From Ornithinibacter sp. (GTDB lineage Bacteria > Actinomycetota > Actinomycetes > Actinomycetales > Dermatophilaceae): a stretch of 64,000 nt of DNA. A program made the position numbers and the translations under genes. This document shows, in pieces, positions 52,732-61,375 of the stretch. Numbering within the stretch: position 1 is the first letter of the stretch; each line of letters begins with the position of its first letter. The stretch is taken from positions 1 through 64,000 of the forward strand of contig JAQSWG010000019.1 in assembly GCA_029266735.1 (NCBI GenBank), in the 5' to 3' direction. The notes under the pieces were generated by a model. That model was not told where the DNA came from and did no database searches. It saw nothing but the letters and a program-made list of their open reading frames with translations.

Positions 52732-52773
52732 CGAGGTGACCTGTCAGCTGTCAGACAGGTGGTGCCTCGAGGC
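52728..52773 (-). promoter_or_regulatory. Candidate antiterminator stem in the whiB7 leader
   Basis: Minus strand GCCTCGAGG-CACC-ACCTGTC-TGACAGCT-GACAGGT-CA-CCTCGAGGC: 9+7 bp; the 3' arm shares AGGC with the terminator 5' arm. Confidence 0.65.
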
Positions 52774-52984
52774 GTGGATACACGACTCCCGTGATCGGGG
52801 CGATGGCGTCGACGCCGGTGGCGCGCTGGTCCACGACGAGGTCGCGACCGAGGAACCCGGCGAAAGGCACAGTGCGCCCCTGGACGGAGCGGAACGTGCC
52901 TGCGTGAGCGGTGTTGGCGCCACGCCAGGGACGCGCGGCATCACGGACAGCGCTCATCGCCGTCGTCGTCGTCATCGTCTCCAT
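52751..52984 (-). CDS. Leader ORF of whiB7 (77 aa)
   Basis: METMTTTTAMSAVRDAARPWRGANTAHAGTFRSVQGRTVPFAGFLGRDLVVDQRATGVDAIAPITGVVYPRLEAPPV; SD GAGGAGG; its stop lies inside the antiterminator loop. Confidence 0.6.
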   Translation of the reverse strand: METMTTTTAMSAVRDAARPWRGANTAHAGTFRSVQGRTVPFAGFLGRDLVVDQRATGVDAIAPITGVVYPRLEAPPV

Positions 52985-53054
52985 CAGGGCCAACCCTCCT
53001 CACTGCTGCTCGGTTCGACGCGCGTCCGGGGCGGACACGCGAGGTGCTCTGACG

Positions 53055-53093
53055 AGGGTAGAGGAGCCGGCGCGCGGCAGGCAACGCATTAAT
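53055..53093 (-). promoter_or_regulatory. Candidate whiB7 promoter with AT-rich patch upstream of -35
   Basis: Minus strand ATTAAT-GCG-TTGCCT-N18-TACCCT. Confidence 0.55.
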
Positions 53094-53104
53094 CTCGGGC
53101 TGCA

Positions 53105-53128
53105 GCGCCATGAGTACTCGCATGGCGC
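53105..53128 (-). terminator. Hairpin downstream of uvrD2
   Basis: GCGCCATG AGTACTCG CATGGCGC, 8-bp perfect stem 16 nt after the uvrD2 stop. Confidence 0.55.
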
Positions 53129-53143
53129 CAGATGGCTTGTCCC

Positions 53144-55267
53144 TCAGGGTGACTCGTCGTCGGAAAAATCTTGGAGAAGGTCGAGCACCGCCTCGCCATA
53201 CCTCTCGAGCTTGGCGGGACCGACCCCCGTGATCCGCGCCAGCGCCGCGACGTCGGCGGGCATCTGCTCGGCGATCGCGACGAGGGTGGCATCGGTGAAG
53301 ACGACGAAGGCGGGCAGGTCCGCTGCTCGGGCCGTCGTGAGGCGCCACTCGCGCAACGTCTCGAAGAGCCGTTCGTCCATGGTCGTGGGGCACGACGAGC
53401 AGCGCCCGATCGTCCGCTCCCTGGCGGTCGAGAGGGCGACGCCGCACGACCGGCAGGTCGACCGCACCGGGGTGAGGGCCTTCCCGGCACCGGACGTGCG
53501 TCGTCTGCGCGGCTGTGAGCGAGCCGCCTCACCGAGGACGGCCGCCGTCCCCTCCAGGAACCGTGAGGGGCGGCGAGACGGCTTCGCGCCCGGGGTGCGG
53601 GCTCCGGCATACGACAGGACGAGGCGTTGACGCGCGCGCGTGACGCCGACGTAGAGCAGCCGACGCTCCTCCTCGACGGCCTCCGGTGTGTCGGCCATCG
53701 TGATGGGGAGCAGACCCTCTGAGCATCCGACGAGGAAGACGGTGTCCCACTCGAGGCCCTTCGCCGCGTGCAGGGAGGCCAGCGTCACGCCCTGGACGGT
53801 CGGTGCGTGCTGCGCCGACGCGCGTTCGTCGAGCTCGCTGACCAGGGCCGGCAGCCGGGCCGTGGGATCGGCGGCGTGCACGTCGTCGGCGAGGCCGGCG
53901 AGCGCCGCCAGCGACTCCCAGCGCTCCCGTGCCGCCCCGCCGCTGGTCGGCGGCTCGCGCGTCCACCCCGCCCCGAGGAGCACGTCGCGGACGAGATCGG
54001 GAAGCGGCACCTCCCCGTCGTCCGAGCGGGCGGCACCCCGCAGGAGGACGAGTGCGTCGCGGACCTCCTTGCGCGAGAAGAAGCGCTCGCCACCCCGCAC
54101 GAGGTACGGGATGCCGCGCTCGGCCAGGGCCGACTCGAACCCCTCGCTCTGCCCGTTGGTGCGGAACAGGACCGCGATCTCCGATGCCGGGTGCCCCTCG
54201 TCGAGGAGGGCGGAGACCCGCGCGGCGACGCCGGCTGCCTCGTCGGGCTCGTTGTCGGCGACGACCAGCTCGGGTGCCGGGCCGTCGGACCGCTGGGCTC
54301 GCAGCTCGACGGCGCCGGAACGGCGCTCACCACCGGGGCCACGCAGGACGAGGTTGGCGAGCCCCACCACCTGTGGCGTCGACCGGTAGTTGCGCACGAG
54401 CTCGACCGTGCGTGCCTCGGGGTGGCGGGACCGGAAGCCGAGGAGGTGTTGGGGCGAGGCCCCGGTGAACGAGTAGATCGTCTGCGCGGGGTCACCCACG
54501 ACACAGATGTCGTCCCTCTCCCCCAGCCACAGCTCCAGAAGGGTCTGCTGGAGACGGTTGACGTCCTGGTACTCGTCGACGACGAAGTGGCGGTACTGGC
54601 CGCGAACGGCCTGGGCGACCTCGTCGTGCTCGCGGAGGATGCCGACCATGAGCAGCAGGACGTCCTCGAAGTCGATGACCCCCCGCTCGGTCTTGACCTC
54701 CTCGTAGGCGGCGACGAGCCGCGCCATCGCCGTGGCGTCCAGGCCGGCCGGCGGTTCGCGGCGTCGGGCCGTGACCGCCGCGGCATACGACTCGGGGGTG
54801 AGGAGCGAGACCTTCGACCACTCGATCTCGGACGCGAGGTCGCGCACGGCCGGTCCGTCGAGCCGCAGCCGCAGCCGGGCCCCGGCCTCCGCCACGGCAC
54901 TGGCCTTGTGCGGCATGACCTCCGGGGCGGCTCCTCCGACGGCCTGCGGCCAGAAGTAGTGGAGCTGACGCAGCGACGCGGCATGGAACGTCCGAGCCTG
55001 GACGCCCCCCACGTGCAGATCCCGAAGCCGCGACCGCATCTCTCCGGCCGCGCGGGCCGTGAAGGTCACGGCCAGGACCCGCTGCGGCTGGTACACCCCG
55101 GAGAGGACCCCGTAGGCGATGCGGTGGGTGATGGCCCGGGTCTTGCCCGTGCCGGCCCCGGCCAGGACGCACATCGGTCCGCTCGGGTGCGCCGCGACCT
55201 CGCGCTGCTCGGGGTCGAGGGCGTCGAGGACGGCGTCCGCTCCGGGGTGCACGGGCAGGCTGGCCAT
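53144..55267 (-). CDS. uvrD2: ATP-dependent DNA helicase UvrD2
   Basis: VLAGAGTGKTRAITHRIAYGV, FVVDEYQDVNRLQQTLLELW, CVVGDPAQTIYSFTGA, TLASLHAAKGLEWDTVF, linker Cys motif TCRSCG...CSSC, C-terminal HRDC. Confidence 0.95.
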   Translation of the reverse strand: MASLPVHPGADAVLDALDPEQREVAAHPSGPMCVLAGAGTGKTRAITHRIAYGVLSGVYQPQRVLAVTFTARAAGEMRSRLRDLHVGGVQARTFHAASLRQLHYFWPQAVGGAAPEVMPHKASAVAEAGARLRLRLDGPAVRDLASEIEWSKVSLLTPESYAAAVTARRREPPAGLDATAMARLVAAYEEVKTERGVIDFEDVLLLMVGILREHDEVAQAVRGQYRHFVVDEYQDVNRLQQTLLELWLGERDDICVVGDPAQTIYSFTGASPQHLLGFRSRHPEARTVELVRNYRSTPQVVGLANLVLRGPGGERRSGAVELRAQRSDGPAPELVVADNEPDEAAGVAARVSALLDEGHPASEIAVLFRTNGQSEGFESALAERGIPYLVRGGERFFSRKEVRDALVLLRGAARSDDGEVPLPDLVRDVLLGAGWTREPPTSGGAARERWESLAALAGLADDVHAADPTARLPALVSELDERASAQHAPTVQGVTLASLHAAKGLEWDTVFLVGCSEGLLPITMADTPEAVEEERRLLYVGVTRARQRLVLSYAGARTPGAKPSRRPSRFLEGTAAVLGEAARSQPRRRRTSGAGKALTPVRSTCRSCGVALSTARERTIGRCSSCPTTMDERLFETLREWRLTTARAADLPAFVVFTDATLVAIAEQMPADVAALARITGVGPAKLERYGEAVLDLLQDFSDDESP

Positions 55268-55333
55268 CGGCCCGATCCTAGGTCTGCGGGGTGACGCTCC
55301 GTCGAGCCTCTGGACGACGGTGGGACCGGCGGC

Positions 55334-55360
55334 GGGAAGCATCCCGCCGTGCCGCGCGTT
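55334..55360 (+). promoter_or_regulatory. Candidate sigma-R-type promoter of mycoredoxin
   Basis: GGGAAG-N18-GTT, 41 nt upstream of the mrx1 ATG. Confidence 0.6.
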
Positions 55361-55400
55361 CACGGGACCGAGTCCCGACCATCCCGCGAGGAGCCTGCAC

Positions 55401-55670
55401 ATGAGCGCCGTGTCCGGCCAGACCCTGCCCGCCCCCGGCACCGTCACGATGTTCACGACGACGTGGTGCGGCTACTGCCGACGGCTGAAGGTGCAGATGG
55501 AACGCGAGGGGATCGGCTTCACCGAGGTCGACATCGAGCACCAGCCGGAGAGCGCCGACTTCGTCATGTCGGTCAACGGGGGCAACCAGACCGTGCCGAC
55601 GCTGCTCTTCCCGGACGGCTCCGCCGCGACCAACCCGTCGATCGGACAGGTTCGGGAGCGCCTCGCCTGA
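55401..55670 (+). CDS. mrx1: Mycoredoxin
   Basis: VTMFTTTWCGYCRRLKVQMEREGIGFTEVDIEHQPESADFV...NGGNQTVPTLLFPDGSAATNPS (CGYC). Confidence 0.94.
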   Translation: MSAVSGQTLPAPGTVTMFTTTWCGYCRRLKVQMEREGIGFTEVDIEHQPESADFVMSVNGGNQTVPTLLFPDGSAATNPSIGQVRERLA

Positions 55671-55678
55671 CCCGGGGG

Positions 55679-55762
55679 CTCCCCGACTTCGTCTGTCACG
55701 CGGTCGTCGACACGTCGCCCAGGCGGCGTGTGGGCGGCAGGCCGACAGACGAAGTCGGGGAG
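55679..55762. terminator. Long-armed inverted repeat between convergent mrx1 and nudC
   Basis: 19-bp perfect arms CTCCCCGACTTCGTCTGTC / GACAGACGAAGTCGGGGAG enclosing a nested ACACGTCGCC/GGCGGCGTGT stem. Confidence 0.7.
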
Positions 55763-55774
55763 GACGCCGCCACG

Positions 55775-56710
55775 TCAGCGGGGCGCGACGTCCACGGTGT
55801 CGAGGGGGCGGCCGTACCAGTGCTCGATGAGCCGACGTGAGATCGAGATGCGGCCGGACACGACGACCGAGCCGTCGGCGAGCGCCCCGGTCAGCTCGTC
55901 CCGGCTGAACCACCGGGCGGCCTCGATCTCCGCCTCCTGCAGCCGCAGCTCGGTGGCCACCGCCCGAGCGGTGAACCCGAGCATGAGCGATGAGGGGAAC
56001 GGCCAGGGCTGGTCGCCGACATAGGTCACGTCCCGCACGTCGACACCCACCTCCTCGGCGACCTCGCGCACCACCGCACCGACCAGGGTCTCTCCCGGCT
56101 CGACGAAGCCAGCGAGGACCGACATCCCGCGAGCTCGGAACCCGCGGCCACGGGCGAGGAGGATCCGGTCGTCGGCGTCGACGACGGCCACGATGACGGC
56201 CATGTCGGTGCGTGGGAAGTGCTCGCTGTCGTCCCGGGGACACCGGCGGATCCAGCCGCCGAGGTCCGGCGCCGTCGGCGCACCGCACCTCGGGCAGTGG
56301 CCGTGCGCGCGGTGCCAGTTCGCCAGCGCCAGGGTGGTGACGTACGTGGCCGCCCCGACGTCGTCGAGCTCCGCACCCACCTGGCGCAGCGTGCGCAGCG
56401 CCGCGTCCCCGTCACCCTCCGCGACCAGGTCGTCCGCGACGACCCCGACGTATGCCGTTCCACCGGCCTCCCCGAGGTAGAACGCGAGCCGACTCCTGTC
56501 CGCGTCCGAGGGAGGGCTCACCCAGACCCCCAGTCCCGGGCCCTCGACGTCACGGACACGGACCCGGTCCCCGACGAGCCGGAGGACCGCGGTGCCGGGG
56601 TCGGCCAGGAGCCGGGGCAGGAGCCCGGGGTCGGTACGCAGGTCAGCACGGCGGTCGAGGACGGGTCTGCTCAGGGGCAGGTCATGGATGACTGCGTGGC
56701 CTCGGGGCAC
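55775..56710 (-). CDS. nudC: NAD(+) diphosphatase / NAD-capped RNA hydrolase (NUDIX)
   Basis: HGHCPRCGAPT...RRCPRD zinc site; Nudix box GFVEPGETLVGAVVREVAEEVGV; QPWPFPSSLMLGF. GTG start (56710) chosen by TAGGCT 7 nt upstream. Confidence 0.94.
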   Translation of the reverse strand: MPRGHAVIHDLPLSRPVLDRRADLRTDPGLLPRLLADPGTAVLRLVGDRVRVRDVEGPGLGVWVSPPSDADRSRLAFYLGEAGGTAYVGVVADDLVAEGDGDAALRTLRQVGAELDDVGAATYVTTLALANWHRAHGHCPRCGAPTAPDLGGWIRRCPRDDSEHFPRTDMAVIVAVVDADDRILLARGRGFRARGMSVLAGFVEPGETLVGAVVREVAEEVGVDVRDVTYVGDQPWPFPSSLMLGFTARAVATELRLQEAEIEAARWFSRDELTGALADGSVVVSGRISISRRLIEHWYGRPLDTVDVAPR

Positions 56711-56751
56711 GGGTCCCAGCCTAGGCCGGGGACGAGGCATACCGTGGCCAC

Positions 56752-57960
56752 GTGGACCGCAGCCCCGCCTTCCTCGCAGCCCTCGCCAGCGCGGCGGTGC
56801 CCGGGCTCGACCCGATGAGCGTCGAGGCGCTCCCGAGCACGCCGGACCAGTCCTTCGACGTCGCGTTCGTCCAGGACACCGAGCACCGCCGGTGGGTCGT
56901 CCGGGCGCCCCGTACCGATGTCGCCGGAGCGGAGATGGACCGCACGGTGGCGCTGCTCGCCCTGTTGGGCAGGCGGATGCCCTTCGCCGTGCCGGCGCCG
57001 AAGGGCTTCGTTGCCCTGGCGGAGGGCGGCCGTGCCGCGGTCTACCCGTACCTGCCGGGCCACAACCTCGACTTCGCCGAGCTCCCGGCGGGCCCGGGGC
57101 TCGCGGCCGAGCTCGGCCGCGCTCTCGCCGCGCTGCACAACACCGATCGCGCGTTGTTCGACGAGGCCGGCGTCCCCAGCTACGACGCCGACGCCTACCG
57201 GACGCGCCGGCTCGCCGAGCTCGACCGCGCCGCCGAGACGGGTCGGGTCCCGACGACTCTCCTCGGCCGGTGGGAGTCCGCTCTCGAGGACGTCTCGCTG
57301 TGGCGCTTCGCGCCGACCCCCACGCACGGTGACCTCACCGGCGACCACGTGCTCGCCGTCTTCGAGGACGACTCGGACGCCTCCACCGGTCGGGTCCGCG
57401 CGATGACCGGGTGGGAGGGCGCCAAGGTCGCCGACCCGGCGGACGACTTCGCCGCCCTCGTGGCCGACGCACCAGCCGAGGCGCTCGAGACGGTCCTGGA
57501 GGCCTACGCACATGCCCGCGTGGAGCGACCCGATGCGAACCTCCTCGTGCGGGCCCGCCTCGTCGGCGAGCTCGGCCTGCTGTCCGCTCTCATGGGTGGC
57601 CTGGCCCGCCAGGACGCGGGGGCCGTGGAGGTGCTCACGACGCAGCTGCGACGGCTCGATGACGCTGTCCACGGCGTGGAGGAGCTCGACGACTACCAGC
57701 AGACGTCCCTCGCCCCGGTCGGGATCCGTCCGACGACGCGGCCACCGGCCCTCGTGGTCGACGAGGACGAGGAGGAGCTGCCGCAGGTGCAGTCGGCGGC
57801 CGCTCCAGAAGGCATGGAGGCCGCGAACACCGCGGACCAGGGGGCCGGTCCCTCACCACCGTTCAGCGCGGTCGCCGAGTCGCGCCCGGTCGGCACCGAC
57901 GACGACGTGAGCGACCCGCCCGAGGTCAGCCCGGACGAGCAGCGCGCAGCACCCGGATGA
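56752..57960 (+). CDS. Aminoglycoside/macrolide phosphotransferase-like protein with acidic tail
   Basis: HGDLTGDHVLAVF; VADPADDFAAL; long Glu/Asp/Pro-rich C-terminus. Confidence 0.82.
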   Translation: MDRSPAFLAALASAAVPGLDPMSVEALPSTPDQSFDVAFVQDTEHRRWVVRAPRTDVAGAEMDRTVALLALLGRRMPFAVPAPKGFVALAEGGRAAVYPYLPGHNLDFAELPAGPGLAAELGRALAALHNTDRALFDEAGVPSYDADAYRTRRLAELDRAAETGRVPTTLLGRWESALEDVSLWRFAPTPTHGDLTGDHVLAVFEDDSDASTGRVRAMTGWEGAKVADPADDFAALVADAPAEALETVLEAYAHARVERPDANLLVRARLVGELGLLSALMGGLARQDAGAVEVLTTQLRRLDDAVHGVEELDDYQQTSLAPVGIRPTTRPPALVVDEDEEELPQVQSAAAPEGMEAANTADQGAGPSPPFSAVAESRPVGTDDDVSDPPEVSPDEQRAAPG

Positions 57961-60900
57961 TCTCCTCCGGGCCTGGCAGCTCCGGCCAGACGGTGTCCCC
58001 CGTCGCGGCATGGAAGAACGCACCGCGCACCCGCGACTCGGGGACCCCGCGAACCCGGGCCCAGGCAAGGCGGTAGGCGCCGAGCTGGAGGGCGCGAGCC
58101 GTCGCCCGTGCCCCGCTCGGTGGAACCCCGGTCTTCCAGTCCACGACGACCCAGCCGGTCGTGCCGTCGGCGGCCACCTCCTCGAACACGGCGTCTATCC
58201 GGCCTCGCACCGCGATGCCGTCGACGACCGTCTCGACGCTCGTCTCGACCTCGACGGGAGCACGGTCGGCCCACTCGCTGGCGAGGAACGCCTCTCGCAG
58301 GGCGCCGAGGTCGGAGTCGCCCGCGGTGTCGTCCGCCGAGCCGGGGAGCTCGTCGACGTCGACGAAGGCCGCTCGCGAGTAGTGCTCCTCCACCCAGGCG
58401 TGGAAGGACGTCCCCCGCCGCGCCGCCATGGCGGGGGGCACGGGCATCGGCCGGCGGAGATCGACGGTGAAGCGATCGGCGTCCTCGGCGAGCGCGACGA
58501 GGGCGGACGTCGACAGGTGCGCCGGCAGCACGACGTCGACCTGGGCGCCGTTGCGCCGACGGGCCCTCTCGTCGAGGAGCATCCTCAGCTCGGCGTCCCA
58601 CTGGCCACCGCTCGGCCGGCCGTCCGTCCTCCCACCAGCCGGGGACGACCCAGGAGCCTGCGAAGCGTCGTCGCCCGGGCCGCTGTCACCCGCGCGGCGA
58701 AGTGCGGCGAGGGCGTCGAGCACGGCGCCCGCCGGCCCGACCAGGGCCGCTCGTCGCCCACGGTGGTCCAGCGTGGGCCAGTCCACCCTCACCTCCTCGG
58801 CGGTCCGCGGATTCTGCGGCGTCGGCTCCACGGGCGGCAGATCCACCCAGGGCCCCGGCGCGATCACGAGGGGCGAGCTGCGGGCCTCGTCGAGGAAGCG
58901 GGAGGTGATCCGCGGTGTGCTCGCCGTCCCCCACACGTGCGCCGTGAGGAGGAGGTCTCGACGTGCCCGGGTGACTGCCACGTACGCCAGCCGGCGCTCC
59001 TCGACGATCCCGTGCTCGGCGACCGCCTCCCGGAAGCGCTGGAACTCGAGCGCGACGTCGTCCCAGCCGGAATGGCCGGCCCAGGCGAAGCGGGGCAGGC
59101 CATCGGCGTCGCCGCGCAGGTCGTACGGCAGGCTGGCGAGACCGGTGAGCCAGCCCTTGTCCGTCGGTGGCGGGTGACCCCACGCCCCGTCGCGCACCGA
59201 GGTGCGGCCCGAGTGAGCCGGGAAGGAGGCCTCCACCAGTCCCGGGACCGCGACGACGTCCCACTCCAGACCCTTGGCCGCATGGACCGTCATGACCTGC
59301 ACGGCGTCGGTGCGCGCCTCGACCCACCCCAGGTCGAGCCCCCGCTCCTCCGCGACAGCCGCATCGAGCCATGCCAGGAACCCGCCGAGCGTCGCCCGGT
59401 CGGCGCTCGCCGCGAAGGTGGCGGCGACATCGGCGAACGCGTCGAGGTGAGCCCTCGCTGCGCCCGGCGTCCACCCGACTCGGGCCAGCACCTCGATGTC
59501 GAGGCCGAGCGCGACCTCTGCCTCGGCCGCCAGCTCTGCGAGCCCGAGACCGGTGAGCGCACGCAGTCGACGCACCGCGGCGCCGAGCCCGCTCAGCCGC
59601 TCGAGTGCCACCCGGGAGATCGACTGTCCCTCGGGGCCTGACCAGGCAGAGGTCGGCAGGTCGTCCAAGGCCTCGACGATGCTGGTCTGCTCGCTCGCGT
59701 CGCGGGCGAGGTCGGCTCCCCGGTGGGCACGAGCCGATCGCTGCCGGTGGCGGGCCCACGCGCCCAGCCCGTCGAGGTCGGCTGCTCCGAGCCGGCAGGA
59801 GGGGCCGGTCAGCAGGCGCATCAGGCGGTCACCGCGGGTGGGGTCCTGCACCACCCAGAGCAGGGCGACGAGGTCCGCGACCTCCGGCGTGTGGAGGAGA
59901 CCGCCGAGCCCGACCACCTCGTACGGGATGCGGCGGTCCTCCAGGGCCTCCACCACCGCGTCGAACTGGGAACGCTTGCGACACAGGACGGCGGCCGTCC
60001 GGCGGCCGGGGCGAGCCCGGCGCTTCTCGAGCCAGGCAGCCACGTGACGCGCCTCGTCCTCCACCGAGGCGAGCCGGGCCGTGGCGACGTGCCCGACGCC
60101 GGCACCCGGGCGCGCCGTCAGAGAGGCGACGGGGACGCGGGTGCTGCGGGACAGCGGTTCGGCGACGATGTTGGCCAGGTCGAGCACCACCCGGTCGTTG
60201 CGCCAGCTCGTGGACAGGGGCAGCACCACCGGGGGCTCCGGGTCGACGAAGTCCGAGCGGAACCGGTGAAGGGTCGTCGAGCTGGCCCCCCGCCAGCCGT
60301 AGATCGACTGGTGCGGGTCCCCGACGGCGGTGACGGGCACCGGTTCGCCCGGTGCGACGAACAGCGCGCGAAGGAGCTGCAGCTGCGCCTCGGACGTGTC
60401 CTGGAACTCGTCGAGCAGCACCGCCCGGAACCGCGTCCGCTCCATGGCGCCCACCTCGGGCACCGTGGTCGCGATGCGGGCGGCGAGAGCCACCTGGTCC
60501 GCGAAGTCCAGGGCGTCGCGCTCCCGCTTGAGGTGCCGGTAGCGCTCGACGAGCGGAAGGATGGCACGCCGCTCCCGGAGCACCGTGATGGCATCGCGGA
60601 TCTCCGAGGGAAGCGTGCGCCGCGTCGTCGTCCCGCTCGGGACCTCCTGCAGCGCCGTGATGACCTCGTCGAGGTGGTGAGCGATGTCGTCCACGCCCAC
60701 GAGGTGCTCGGTCATCTCCGCAGCGAGGTCGACGACGGCCGTGGTGACGGTCGACTCGGCCTTCTCCACCCCCTCCATCGGTCCGTCCCACGACGTGACC
60801 GCCTCGTGGGCCACCTGCCACGAGGCCGCCTCACTGAGCACGCGGCTCTCGCGCTCCACGCCGAGCCGCACCCCGTGCTCGCGTACCAGCCGGCCCGCGT

Positions 60901-61375
60901 AGGCGTGGTAGGTCGACACGGTCGGGACGTCGTCGAGGACCGATGCGTCCTCGTCGGTGCGCGGGCTCCAGATTCCCGCGGCCCGCAGGCTCGCGAGCCG
61001 TGCGGAGAGGCGCTCGGAGAGCTCACCCGCTGCCTTGCGGGTGAACGTGAGTCCCAGCACCTCGTCGGGGTGGACGAGCCCGTTCGCCACCAGCCACACG
61101 ACGCGGGCCGCCATGGTCTCCGTCTTCCCCGATCCCGCGCCGGCGACGACGAGCAGCGGCCGCAACGGGGCCTCGATGACCGCGACCTGCTCGGGCGTGG
61201 GCGCGTGCTCCTGGCCCAGCGCTCGGGAGAGCTCGTCGGCGCTCCAGCGCACACCACCCGTCCCCTCACCGCCCCCGGCGTCCGTCCGCCCGTCGAAGAC
61301 GCTCGCGGATGCCGTGCCGCCCGGGGGGCTACCCACGGACACCGCCCCACCGGATGCCGTGCCGTCGTTCCTCAC
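57926..61375 (-). CDS. adnB: UvrD/REP-type helicase-nuclease subunit AdnB-like
   Basis: LLVVAGAGSGKTETMAARVVWLVANG, LTFTRKAAGELSERL, VLLDEFQDTSEAQLQLLRALF, TVHAAKGLEWDVVAVPG; C-terminal PD-(D/E)XK RIDAVFEE...WVVVDWKTG. Confidence 0.93.
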   Translation of the reverse strand: MRNDGTASGGAVSVGSPPGGTASASVFDGRTDAGGGEGTGGVRWSADELSRALGQEHAPTPEQVAVIEAPLRPLLVVAGAGSGKTETMAARVVWLVANGLVHPDEVLGLTFTRKAAGELSERLSARLASLRAAGIWSPRTDEDASVLDDVPTVSTYHAYAGRLVREHGVRLGVERESRVLSEAASWQVAHEAVTSWDGPMEGVEKAESTVTTAVVDLAAEMTEHLVGVDDIAHHLDEVITALQEVPSGTTTRRTLPSEIRDAITVLRERRAILPLVERYRHLKRERDALDFADQVALAARIATTVPEVGAMERTRFRAVLLDEFQDTSEAQLQLLRALFVAPGEPVPVTAVGDPHQSIYGWRGASSTTLHRFRSDFVDPEPPVVLPLSTSWRNDRVVLDLANIVAEPLSRSTRVPVASLTARPGAGVGHVATARLASVEDEARHVAAWLEKRRARPGRRTAAVLCRKRSQFDAVVEALEDRRIPYEVVGLGGLLHTPEVADLVALLWVVQDPTRGDRLMRLLTGPSCRLGAADLDGLGAWARHRQRSARAHRGADLARDASEQTSIVEALDDLPTSAWSGPEGQSISRVALERLSGLGAAVRRLRALTGLGLAELAAEAEVALGLDIEVLARVGWTPGAARAHLDAFADVAATFAASADRATLGGFLAWLDAAVAEERGLDLGWVEARTDAVQVMTVHAAKGLEWDVVAVPGLVEASFPAHSGRTSVRDGAWGHPPPTDKGWLTGLASLPYDLRGDADGLPRFAWAGHSGWDDVALEFQRFREAVAEHGIVEERRLAYVAVTRARRDLLLTAHVWGTASTPRITSRFLDEARSSPLVIAPGPWVDLPPVEPTPQNPRTAEEVRVDWPTLDHRGRRAALVGPAGAVLDALAALRRAGDSGPGDDASQAPGSSPAGGRTDGRPSGGQWDAELRMLLDERARRRNGAQVDVVLPAHLSTSALVALAEDADRFTVDLRRPMPVPPAMAARRGTSFHAWVEEHYSRAAFVDVDELPGSADDTAGDSDLGALREAFLASEWADRAPVEVETSVETVVDGIAVRGRIDAVFEEVAADGTTGWVVVDWKTGVPPSGARATARALQLGAYRLAWARVRGVPESRVRGAFFHAATGDTVWPELPGPEEIIRVLRAARPG

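Noticed and set aside
53768-55294. 508-aa plus-strand ORF antisense to uvrD2
   Set aside because: Shadow ORF; uvrD2 helicase motifs occupy the minus strand.
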